A DNA stretch of 64,000 bases from Aplysia californica (taxonomy: Eukaryota; Mollusca; Gastropoda; Aplysiida; Aplysiidae). Within the stretch, counting starts at the first letter, position 1; each line of letters begins with the position of its first letter. Below are positions 24,801 through 36,800 of the stretch, piece after piece. A model generated the notes under the pieces. It was not told where the DNA came from and made no database searches. It saw nothing but the letters and a program-made list of their open reading frames with translations. The position numbers and the translations under genes were made by a program. Location of the stretch: NCBI RefSeq assembly GCF_000002075.1, contig NW_004797479.1, forward strand, positions 413,334 to 477,333, in the 5' to 3' direction.

Positions 24801-27800
24801 GGGTACATTTCCTTGGTTGGCGCTAGGTTCTACCTGAAGTATGTTTCCTTCAGGTGTGCCAGGTGAGGTGTTTGGTCTATTTCCTTGATTGGTACTAGAC
24901 GGAGCCAGTGGTATATCTCTTTGATTGGTACCACTGGAGTGCGGGGAAGAGGCCACAGTGGGGCTGGAGAGGGCAGCAAGGGGGCGTTGCATAAAAGACA
25001 CTGGCGTGGGAGGATTTGGAAGAAGAGGGGAGGGTGTGGGGAACGGCAGCGTGAACCTCACTCGTTTTGTTGTCTTGGTTGTAGAGCTCTGTGTTGCGTG
25101 GCTTTCAGTTGTAGGGCTGGCGGAGAGTGGATAGGGTTGTGTGGATGGAGAGGGTTGGGAGGGTGGGGAAGGTTGTGTGGGTGGGGTACACGCAGGCAGG
25201 CAGGAAGTGTGCGGAGAACTGGGGATGGGTGGAGAACGTGGTTTGGTCGGAAAACGGGGTTTGGTGGAAAACCGGGGTTTGGTGGGAGAAAGAAGTTTGG
25301 TGGGAGAACGGACAGTGGGAGAACGGGGTTTGGTGGGAGAACGGGGTTTGGTGGGAGAACGGGGTTTGGTGGGAGAACGGGGTTTGGTGGGAAAACGGGG
25401 TTTGGTGGGAAAACGGGGTTTGGAGGGAGAAATGGGTTTGGTAGGAGAAATGGGTTTGGTGGGAGAACGGGGTTTGGTGGGAAAACGGGATTTGGTTGAA
25501 AAAATGGGTTTGGCGGGAGAACGGGGTTTGGTGGGAGAACGAGGTTTGGTTGGAAAACAGGTGGTGGGAGAACAAGGTTTGGTGGGCGAAGGGGGTTTGG
25601 TGGAAGAAGGGGGTTTGGTGGGAGAACGGACAGTGGGAGAACGGGAGGTGGGAGAACTGGGTTTGGTTGGAAAAATTGGTTTGGCGGGAGAACGGGGTTT
25701 GGTTGGAAAACGGGTGGTGGGAGAACAAGGTTTGGTGGGCGAAGGGGGTTTGGTGGAAGAAGGGGGTTTGGTGGGAGAACAGGCTTTAGTGGGAGAACGG
25801 GGTTTGGTGGGAGAAAGGGGTTTGGTGGGAGAAAGGCGTTTGGTGGGAGAATGGGTCTTTACAGCAGGGCGGCTAGTGGTTTGAGGACAGTGTTTGTTGA
25901 GAAAATAGGGTTTGGGTGGAAGAACGGGTTTTGGGGGAGGAGGGGGTTTGGTGGAAGCCCTGGGGTTTGTGGGAGAGGGCGGTTTGGGGGGAAGACGGGG
26001 TTTGGGAGGAAGAAGGGGTTTGGGGGAGGGAAGGGGTTTGGCAGAAGACCGTGGGTTTGTGGGAGAAGGGGGTTTGGTGAGAGGACGGGATTTGGTGGTT
26101 GAAGTTAGTTTGGTTGGAGACCGGGTGGTGGGAGAACGGGGTTTGGTGGGAGAACGCGTTTTGGTGGGAGAACGCGTTTTGGTGGGAGAACGAGGTTTGG
26201 TGGGAGAACGCGTTTTGGTGGGAGAACGCGTTTTGGTGGGAGAACGAGGTTTGGTGGGAGAACGCGTTTTGGTGGGAGAACGGGGTTTGGTGGGAGAAAG
26301 AGGTTTGATGGGAGAAAGAGGTTCAGTGGGAGAAAGAAGTTTGGTGGGAAAAAGAGGTTCGGTGGGAGAAGAAGGTTTTGGGGAAGAGGTAGTGGAAGAA
26401 ATTGGGGAGTTTGGCAAAATTGGGGAATTTGGAGAAGGTGGGGTTGTGTTAAAAGGTGGCGGTGTATGAGAACGGGCGGTGGGCGGGGAACGGATGGTGG
26501 AAGAACGGTTGATGGGAATGGGGGAACAGGGGCAGGTCGGAGAATAGGGAATTGTGGGAGAGTGGGGGCTGGTGGGAGAGCGGGTTGTGGTAAAAGTAGA
26601 GGTACTTTGATAAATAGGAAGGAAACTTGGACGGGGACACGCGCCTCGGCTGCCTTGTGAAACTGGTCTGTTCTCGCCCTGTTGACCGCCGGATTCTCTC
26701 CGAAACGTGATGTAACGGCCATCAAAATCCTTGACATTGCATGACGTCACTCCCGCGACTGGGACTCCGTTTTGGGTGTTGAATATCCTGGGTGTGTCAT
26801 CCACACTCCGGGCTGACCCACTGTCGCATGACGTCACAGTGTCCGTAGGATCCCGCGCGTTACGACATGACGTGGACAGGATCAAGTCATCTTTTGTGTC
26901 TGAAATAGCCGTATTCTCCTCATCTCTCTGGTCTCCAACGCTTGTGTAAGCCTCAACCTCAGATTCTTTGTCTGCATCATCTGTATTAATCTCATCTTTG
27001 CTGTCAGCACCATCCGTTCTAACCTTATCTTTTCTCTTGTTGATGTTTGCCTTAACTTCAACTTTCTCATTATCGGAGTCCAAGTGGACTGTGACGGGAA
27101 CATCTTCACATACCTCAACCACATCGCCAGCGTGCACATCATCGTCCTGACAGTTATTACTTTTGGACTCTCCGTTTCCTGGATCCCCTGAACTATCTTT
27201 TTCTGTCTCTCGGTTTGTCTCTCTCTCCCCGTCTGCACCATGACCGTCATCATCATCATCATCCTCACCAGGATCATCTCTGCCTTCTCCTCCGTCTGGA
27301 TCCCCATCATCATCTCTGTCTTTATTTCGGTCCTCTTCAGTGGCATCATAATCGCTGTCGTCATCGCCATCATTGTCTGTGTCCGAGTCTTTAGCGTCAT
27401 CCTCCTCTTCCTCTTTTTCATCGTCCCTGTCATCTTCCCCCTCATCTTTTTTATCCCCTCCACTCCGCTCTCCCTCAAAGTGTTGCTGATCATCAGTTGG
27501 ATCTGCCACGTCCAGTGTAGAGAGACGAGAGCCGGACATGGGCTCACCCTGACCTTTAGAAACTATTGGTCCGCTTCGACGTGGCTCTTTGTCAACTCCC
27601 CTTACGTCTTCAAACCTTGCGTTGATGCTTCGGATCTTATCACCTTGCTCCTTTGGGCCTTGTGTGTCACTGCTCTGGCACTGTTCCGTAGCGGCCTGGG
27701 TTTGAGTGCAGTTATTCACTTGGCTATTCTTTTGTGACATCTGGCCCTCGGGTCCCGGATCGGCTGGCGTAGCTGTATGTCGTGACGCGGTGCCACTCGC

Positions 27801-30800
27801 TGTCTCGCGGTTCACTTTATCCCTCCCGTCACCAGCGGATACAGGCACGCGTGTAGTGTCTCGTTCTGGTGGAGCACCGAGTGTACCCGAGTCACCAGAA
27901 GCGTGGGCTGTGCTAGGAGCGCTTCCGTGCGTAGACAACTGGTCAGTCCTGCCCTCCTCCGCCTGTCCACTCTGACCATGAGAATTCATCTGCTCGAGAG
28001 CCCACATCGTGCATGTCTTCACATACAGTAGATCGACGAACACTCGAAGTACCTGTTCCGTGTCACGCAACATAGTGATGTCACCGCTGGGGTTCCCACT
28101 CGATTGGTTATTGTGGCAACAAGGTTGTGCAACCGGTCTGGCATCCGCTGAGAACTCACGCTCGTTAAGATGGGGGTCGTGAGGGGGCACTCTCGTGTTA
28201 CCCATACCAAACTCACGTTCCGGACAGACTTCATGAGAGGGTGTCGTGATCTCATTGTTTGAAGCGTCAGCTGGACTTGTATTGAAGCTACCATCACTAA
28301 GAGTGACACGCTGCGCAGTCCTTCGCCCCGCCCTTCGCCCAACCCTTCGCCCCACCCTCCGCCCCGCCCCCTCTCGAGGGTCAGCGCGACCGGTAGTGTC
28401 CGCTGCCTGTGTCCTGTCGTTGTGTCGGTGACCACAGCGCCGCCATCGGCCACTGCTTGCTTGTGACTCGACACATAGGCTAGAAGTTCGAGGGGGCGGG
28501 GCGGGAGGCTGTTCGTCACAGGTATGTCCACCAGAGGCAATTTGGTTAACATGGGCAGGGCTGTCTTCCCCAGTCTGCGTCTTTGACACGCCCCTTTTCT
28601 TGTGTTCTCTGACTTCTCGATGATGTCGCGCTCGTGAAGGGCGTCTCCCTGACTCTGTCGGTGGCCGGAAGACACACTTCCGACCACAATAACCTGAGCA
28701 CCCCTCAGGGCCACAGGGCCGGTTGGTTAAGGAGGACTGGACGCTCGATAGGCTGGCAGCCCCCTCCCTGGATGCTGCCCCCTCCCTGCTGGATGCCACC
28801 CCCTCCGTTGCCCCCTTCGTCAGCACCTTCTCATATGTCAACCCATTGACCACCAGAAGAAGCTTTGATCTGGCACAAGCCGCCTGACCGGCTTCATTAT
28901 TTGCTGTGGCGCCCTCTTCCGTGTTGGTCCCACCACTGACTGCATCATGAGAGGGTCTATTTGGGAAAGCAGCTGTTGCTTCGGCGGAAGATGTATCTGC
29001 GCCAGTGTTTGTCACTTCACAACTAAGAATATTTGCAGCACTGACTGGCTCGTCATACTTATCGTCACTCGCTGTGTTATCTGTCACTTCATCATTGTCA
29101 TCATCATCATCATCATCATCTCTTTTGTCGCAACTTTTCCCACCTCCATCGTCTCTGTGCTTAGCAGTTCCTTTGACATCTGTTTTCATGTCGGTCATGT
29201 GACTGCCGCCTCGCGTGGAACTATTTCCCGGGCGTGGGCTCGCGTCTGTCGTATTATTACTACTGTCGTCGTCATCACGTTTCGCCGCATGGTCGCCACC
29301 ACCTTCCTCATCGTTGTCCTCATCGTCGTCATCGGGTCCCTTCTTTTCTCTTCCCTCCTCTTCCGTGACCTCATCGGTCTGACAGCTGGCGTCTACCGTG
29401 ACTCTTTCTACATCCTCACTGTACATAATGCTGTACCGGGCAGCAGACACGTTATCCTCTTCTGAGGACGGTTCGTCTATCGTCACGTTACCGTAACCGT
29501 CAACCCATGCGCCCCTGGTGTCAATAGGCACCTGCTCGCCCCTACTGCACACGATCCACCAGGTGGGTGTCACGTGACTAGGCACAATCCCAATTGGTTG
29601 TTCCTCACTCGGGTTCAGGAGCCCTCCGCTTTGTATTGACTGGTCTGTTAGAGACTGCCCTTTGCTCTGAGGGGCCTGTTCTGGTGGGCATGTCTGTTGC
29701 TCCGCCTGCAGTCTTTTCTCTCTTTCCTCTACTTTCTGCCATTTATTCTTTCCTTTCGCTGCGTCCTGTCGTTCTGGCTCTTTTTCTGTCTCTGCTTTCT
29801 GTTGTCCTTTCTTTCCTTTCAACGCTTTCTGTTCTTCTGGTGCTCTTTCTGTCTCTACTTTCTGCTCTTTCTTTCCTTTCTCTGCTTTCTGTTGTTCTTG
29901 CTCTCTTTCTGTCTCGACTTTCTGTCGTTCTGAATCTCTTTCTGTCTCTACTTTCTGGTCTACTTTCTGTCCTTCTGAATCTCTTTCTGTCTCTACTTTC
30001 AGTTCTTTCTTTCCTTTCTCTGCTTTCTGTTGTTCTTGCTCTCTCTCTGTCTCGACTTTCTGTCGTTCTGAATCTCTTTCTGTCTCTACTTTCTGGTCTA
30101 CTTTCTGTCCTTCTGAATCTCTTTCTGTCTCTACTTTCAGTTCTTTCTTTCCTTTCTCTGCTTTCTGTTGTTCTTGCTCTCTCTCTGTCTCGACTTTCTG
30201 TCGTTCTGAATCTCTTTCTGTCTCTACTTTCTGGTCTACTTTCTGTCCTTCTGAATCTCTTTCTGTCTCTACTTTCAGTTCTTTCTTTCCTTTCTCTGCT
30301 TTCTGTTGTTCTTGCTCTCTTTCTGTCTTTACTTCCGATAGTTCAAGCTCTCTGTCTGTCTCTGCTTTCTTTCGTTCTTCCGTTTCTTTTTTCTTTGCTT
30401 TCTGGCTTTCTTTCTCTGTTTCTGTCTTTCCCTTTTGTTCTTCTTTCGCCCTCTCTTTCTTAACTTTCTGTCGTTCTTTCTTTCCTTTCTCGGCTTTCTG
30501 TCGTTCTAACTCCCCTTTTCTCTCTACTTTCTGTCGCTCTTTATCTCCTTTTGGGCGTTCTTCCTTTTCTTTATCTCCTTTTGGTCTTTTTTCTTCTCCT
30601 TTCTCCGCTTTCTGTTCTTTTACTTCCGTCTCTACTTTCTGTCCTTCCTCTCCTCCCTTCTCTACTTTCTGTCCTTCCTCTCCTCCCTTCTTCGCTTCCT
30701 GTCCTTTATCTCCTCCCTTCTCCTCTTTCTGTCCTTCCTCTCCTCCCTTCTCTTTCTGTCCTTTATCTCCTCCCTTCTCCTCTTTCTGTCCTTTATCTCC

Positions 30801-33800
30801 TCCCTTCTCCTCTTTCTGTCCTTTATCTCCTCCCTTCTTTTCTTTCTGTCCTTTATCTCCTCCCTTCTCCTTTTTCTGTCCTTTCTGTCCTTCCTTCTCC
30901 TCTTTCTGTCCTTTATCTCCTCCCTTCTCCTCCTTCTGTCCTTTATCTCCTCCCTTCTCATCTTTCTGTCCTTCCTCTCCTCCCTTCTCCTCTTTCTGTC
31001 CTTTATCTCCTCCCTTCTCCTCTTTCTGTCCTTTATCTCCTCCCTTCTCTACTTTCTGTCCTTCCTCTCCTCCCTTCTCTACTTTCTGTCCTTCCTCTCC
31101 TCCCTTTTCCTCTTTCTGTCCTTCCTCTCCTCCCTTCTCCTCTTTCTGTCCTTCCTCTCCTCCCTTCTCCTCTTTCTGTCCTTCCTCTCCTCCCTTCTCC
31201 TCTTTCTGTCCTTCCTCCCCTCCCTTCTCCTCTTTCTGTCCTTTCTCTCCTCCCTTCTCTACTTTCTGTCCTTTCTCTCCTCCCTTCTCTACTTTCTGTC
31301 CTTCCTCTCCTCCTTTCTCTGCTTTCTGTCCTTCCTCTCCTCCCTTCTTCGCTTTCAGTTCTCCCTCTCCTCTTTTTTCTTTTGGTCGCTCTTTCTCTCT
31401 TCCTTTCTCTTCCTGTGTTCGTTCTTTCTCTCTTCCTTTCTCTTCCTCCGTTCGTTCTTTCTCTCTTCCTTTCTCTGCTTTCTGTTCTTCCTTTACTCCG
31501 GTTTCTACTTTCTGTCCTTTCTCTCTTCCTTTCTGTCGTTCTCTCTTTCCTCTTTTCTCTTGTTTTGGTCCTTCCTTTCCTCCTTTCTCTTCTGTTGGTC
31601 GTTTTTCCTCTCTTCTCTCTGCTTTCTGTCCTTCCTCTCTTCCTTTCTCTCCTTTCCGTCGTTCTTTCTTTCCTCCTTTCTCTTGTTTTGGTCCTTCCTT
31701 TACTCCCGTCTCTGCCTTCTGTTCTTTTCTTTTCTCTTCTTTTGGTTGTTCTTTCTCTCTTCCTTTCTGTCGTTCTCCCTTTCCTCTTTTCTCTTGTTTT
31801 GGTCCTTCCTTTCCTCCTTTCTCTTCTGTTGGTCGTTTTTCCTCTCTTCTCTCTGCTTTCTGTCCTTCCTCTCTTCCTTTATCTCCTTTCCGTCGTTCTC
31901 CCTTTCCTCCTTTCTCTTCTGTTGGTCGTTTTTCCTCTCTTCTCTCTGCTTTCTGTCCTTCCTCTCTTCCTTTCTCTCCTTTCCGTCGTTCTTTCTTTCC
32001 TCCTTTCTCTTGTTTTGGTCCTTCCTTTACTCCCGTCTCTGCCTTCTGTTCTTTTCTTTTCTCTTCATTTGATTGTTCTTTCTCTTCTCCTTTGTCTTCT
32101 TTCAGTCTTTCTTCCTCTCCTTTCTCTTTCTTTTCCTCCTCCCCTCCTTTCTCTGCTTTTTCTTTCTCTCCTTCTTTGTCTTCTTTCAGTAGTTCCTCCT
32201 CTCCTCTTTTCTCTTCTTTTGGACTTTCCTCCTCTCCTCTTTTCTCTTTTGGACTTTCTTCTTCTCCTTTCTCTTCTTTCGGTCGTTCTTCTTTTCCTAC
32301 TTTTTCAACTTTCTGTCCGTCCTCACCCCCCTTCTCTACTCTTTGCCCTTCCTCTGCACTTTTCTCTGATATCTGTCCTTCCTCTCTTTCTTTTTCTACT
32401 TTCTCTTGTTCTTTATTTCCCTCTAACAATTCTTTCTGTCGCTCTTCCTCCCCCTTCCCCTCTGCTTCCTCTCGTTCTCCCTCTCTTTCTGCCTTTATTT
32501 CATTTCTGTCTTCCTCTCTCGCGACCGTATCTACGACAGAGGGTGAGGGCTTAATAACTGAGCCAAAAGATGAGGGATTCGTATCTGGCTTAGCGACGTT
32601 CATCTTGGTATCACTCGTTGTCAGTGAGCTGCTGGCACTTCCCGTGGTGACTTCATCGATTGTGTGTGATCTCTGACGTGTCAATGGCGCCCGGACGGAG
32701 ATCCCCTCGGGTGGCTGGGAGTTTAACGGATCTCCAGTAGACGTCCCTGTGGTTCCGGCCGAGATCCTGTTCCCTGTCGTCTCTGACAAGACGTGGTGAT
32801 GGACGTTGTCGTCATGAGCCGTCCACTGTGTAGTGGACGTAGTCTGTGCTGCAGCGTCCTCTTCCTCTCTGTGTGAGGTAGTGGGCGGCTGGAAGTTGGG
32901 TGTGGGTGGTGTGGGTGGTGTGTCCGGTGTGTCGTGTGTAGAGGTCGACATGACTGGCGTGTTGTCTGTAAAGAGTAAACTCTTCGGTGTGTAGTGTGTA
33001 GTGGAGGACGTTTCGGGGGTGTAGTGTGTAGAGGGGGACACACCCGGTGTGTTGTCTGTTGAGAGTAAACTCTTCGGTGTGTAGTGTGTAGAGGAGGACG
33101 CATCCTCTGTGTGGTGTGTGGAGGGTGACGCACCCGGCGTGTGGTGTGTAGAGGTCGAAGTGACTGGTGTGTTGTCTGTAGAGAGAAAACTATTCGGTGT
33201 GAGGTGTGTAGAAGGTGACGCATCTGATGTGTAGTGTGTAGAAGAGGACTTTCCCGGTGTGTAGTGTGTAGTGGCGGACACACCCGGTGTGTAGTGTGTA
33301 GAAGCTGACGCATCATTTCCGGTTCTTTTCGTAGGGCTAGGTCGGTGAACTCCCTCAGGTGGTATGTCGTGGAACTCAAGGTCATGGCTATTGCACAGTG
33401 TGTCATCCAAATCCTCGTCATCAAAATCGCCCAGACTTCCCGTCCGCCCTGTACAGACGACATAGCCATTAGAAGAATCGTCATTGCTTTCTCTGCTGCT
33501 GGAATCGGAGGCGACGGTATCGTACTCGTGAGAGCTGGGCAGTCCCGGCGTGAGGCCGAGGGCGCTGTCGCTGTCGCTCCGCTCCGGGTTCGCCTCGTCC
33601 ACGCCCCCTGCCTCATCCGGGGATCTCAGACGTACGGCGTTGTCAGGCAGTTGTAGGCGAGCTATGTTGTCGGGCGGGGGTAGGGGTGCGGGTGGTGGAG
33701 GGGGGCGTGCGTTGTCCGGCGGGGGTAGGCGCCCGACGTACAGGTTGTCAAACAGACGTTGGGCGTAAGCGTTATCCACTACGTCTTGGTGCCTGTGGGC

Positions 33801-36800
33801 CTTGTTGTCTATGCCATTGTCGCCGTCGACAGAGTCCGACCCCGTCCCTTCCTCGGAGGTCGAAGTCACGCTGACCATTTCTACGTCATCCGACGTACCC
33901 GCGCTGGAGCTCCCCAAAGCCATGTCCTCCTCGGACGACTCTCTGGCCGAGCTGCTGTCCTGGCCTCCCACACACTTGGCGCCGCGTCTCTTGTAGTCCC
34001 GGCCCGTAACCAGGGGCGGTTTCCAGAGGGTAGGCATGCCGCTACTCACACTGCTACTGGTGCGGCTGCGTGCTCGAGGCTCCACGTCAAAGAAAGTCAC
34101 GTCAGCGGCTGCAGAGGCTGGCATGTCGGGGACTGCCATGTCATGTGTAGTCATTTCAGAAATAATTGTGCCAGAGGCTATCCCGTCAGACATATTCACG
34201 TCAGACGTATCCATGTCAGACATATTCACGTCCGAGATAGTAGTGCCAGAGGCTATCACGTCAGATATATTCACGTCAAAGATAGTTGTGTCAGAGCTAG
34301 CTACTCCAGAGGCGGCCAAGTCAGACGTGTCCTCCAAGCTCTGGTCACGAGTGGCGTTCGACACTTGGCACGCCTCCGTACCGCGTGTTACGTCATAAGT
34401 CACGTCCGTTATGTCACTCGACTCAACAACGGTTACGTCAGACTGCCCACTCAAGCTCTCACTCAAGCTCGCCACCATTGTCTCGTTGGAAGCACTTTCT
34501 GATTCATCAATATTTGTCTCCATGGCAACGTTTTTCGATTCTTCGACGCTTGTCTCATTGGAAACATCTTTGGATTCATCAACGTTAGTCTCCATTGGGG
34601 TGTCTTTTGACTCTTCGTCGTGTGCCTCGTTGGAAACATTTGATTCTTTCATATTATTTTCATTGGAAACGTCTGATTCTTCGACATATGTCCCGTCTGG
34701 TACATCATTTAAGTCTACGACATGGGTAGCACGTGAGGTCTCGTCCAATCCTACAACATGTGTAACGTTAGAAGCGTTGTCCAACTGTATAACGTCTGTG
34801 ACGCGAGACGTGTCATTCAGGTCTACAACGTGCGTCACGCCTGCCATGTCTCTCAGTTGATTGTCTTGCGTGACGTCAGACATTTCATCTAGGTCCACGA
34901 CTACGTTCGTCATGTTGGAGGAGTCGTCCAGCTCTACGACTTGAGTCACGTTGTTCACGACATTGAGATCCACCACACGAGTAAAGTTAGACGAGTCGTT
35001 CAGATCCACCACGTGAGTCACGTTAGGGGATTTATTCAACGCCGGGTCTCTTCTCTTCCCGCTAGGCCTTACTGTGGCACCCACGGCCGGACTTGTCACG
35101 TCGGGTGTGGTCGTTAAGTGGGCCATGGGCTCACCTTCGGACGTGTCTACCTCCTTGCCTTTTTCCTTTCCGTCTCCCCCACCCTCTGCACCCTCACCAT
35201 CGCGTGCTTCTTTTCCATCCTCCTTGTCTCCCTCTTTGTCTCCTTCCTCTCTTTCCTCTGTCTCCTCCTTTCCGTCTCCTTCCTCTCCCTCTCCCTCTCC
35301 CTCTCCGTCGTTAGGTTCCTTATCTTTATCTTCCTCCTTGTCTCCATCCTCGTCTCCGTCGTCCTCTTTCTCCTCATCTTTCTTTTTTCCTTGCTGCTCC
35401 TCTTTTCCCTTCTTGTTTGCATTCTCGGTGTTCTCAGAGGCAATATCCAGCAATGTGAGGTCATACCAAAACTCAGCCTGGCCTCTTGACTCTGACCTTT
35501 TCAATTGAGCAAAAAGCACGTTGATGACAGGAGTCTGAACCGGGGGTTCGGAGGACGTTTCTCCTGCGTCGGTGACCACAGGTGAAGAATCAGATTCTAC
35601 GTCATCGACGTGAAAAACCACGTCAGGGATCACACGTCGGGGGGATGTGACGTCATCCGCTTGCTTATGTGCTTCTCTCGTGGGGCTGAGCACGACGTCC
35701 CCATCAGTGTCAATCGCCTCTTCTGTCTTCTGGGCTTCCAGCCCTCCTCCATGTCCGTCTGCTGACTCCCGGTCAAATACTTGCTCTCCTTCCTCTTGGT
35801 CAACATTCATGCCCTCTTCATGTCTTTGCGGTTCATTCTGGGCTCCCTCCATCTGTGCCCCGTCTACATTTCGTCCTTGGATGGTCGCTTGGAGCCCGTT
35901 CGCCGTGCTCTCGTGCGATTGGTTACCGCTCTGCTGCAAAAGGTTAAGGTTTCTGCTGGGGCCAAAGTGGTTACCGTTTTCGTCAGACTCAGAGAACGCG
36001 TTCTGTCTCACCCTCACCCGGCTCAGCGCAGTGGCTTTGGCCATTTCCCGAGTCATATCCGAACTCTGGGGAGCGTACGGGACCGAGCTCTCGCTCACCG
36101 TTCGTTCCCTGCTCACCCTCGTGGGCGCCGAGTCCAGGAGGTCAAGGTCGTCACGGGTAGAGGACTGGATGCGAGAGCGAGAACTGGAGGAGCCACTGGC
36201 ACTCAATTCTGCCTGGCCGGAGGACGCCGGTTCCTGGGAGCTCTCCGCGGGTATGCCGCCCACAGCACCGATCATTGATAGGTCCAGCCACCCGTCAAGG
36301 TTATTTATAGCTGAGGTACCGGGTCTCACCAAATTACTTCCAGATGTGCTGGCTGTCTGCTGGTTGATACCTAATGCGCTAGGTCTCCTTGTGTTACATC
36401 CCATGGTGCCAGGGTTCCCAGAGTTAACTCCCGAGGTGCCAGGATTTGAAGAGTTAACACCCAAGAACCCAGGATTCCCAGAGTTAGCGCCCGAGGTGCT
36501 GTGATTTCCAGAGTTAGCGCCCGAGGTGCCAGGATTCCCAGAGTTAGCGCCCGAGGTGCTGGGATTTCCTGAGTTAGCGCCCGAGGTGCTGGTATTCCCT
36601 GAGTTAACTCCCGAGGTGCCAGGATTCCCAGAGTTAGCGCCCGAGGTGCTGGGATTTCCAGAGTTAGCGCTTGAAGTGCTGGGATTCCCTGAGTTCACTC
36701 CTGAGGTGCTGGGATTACCATAGTTAACTCTCGGGGGGCTGAGATTCCCAGAGTTAGCGCCCGAGGTGCCAGGATTTGAAGAGTTAACTCCCAAGGTGCC

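Noticed and set aside
21600-24880. CRISPR-like regularly spaced repeats
   Set aside because: The 36-bp periodicity has no separate unique spacers and is in-frame coding, in a eukaryotic context.
24885-26469. Plus-strand Gly/Trp- and Val-rich frames
   Set aside because: Antisense shadows of the S-P-T-K-P-R coding array.
30551-32554. Long plus-strand frame rich in Leu, Ser and Pro (667 codons)
   Set aside because: It is the antisense shadow of the K/E-rich coding array. Triplet-period repeats open several frames at once, and no domain or start context supports it.
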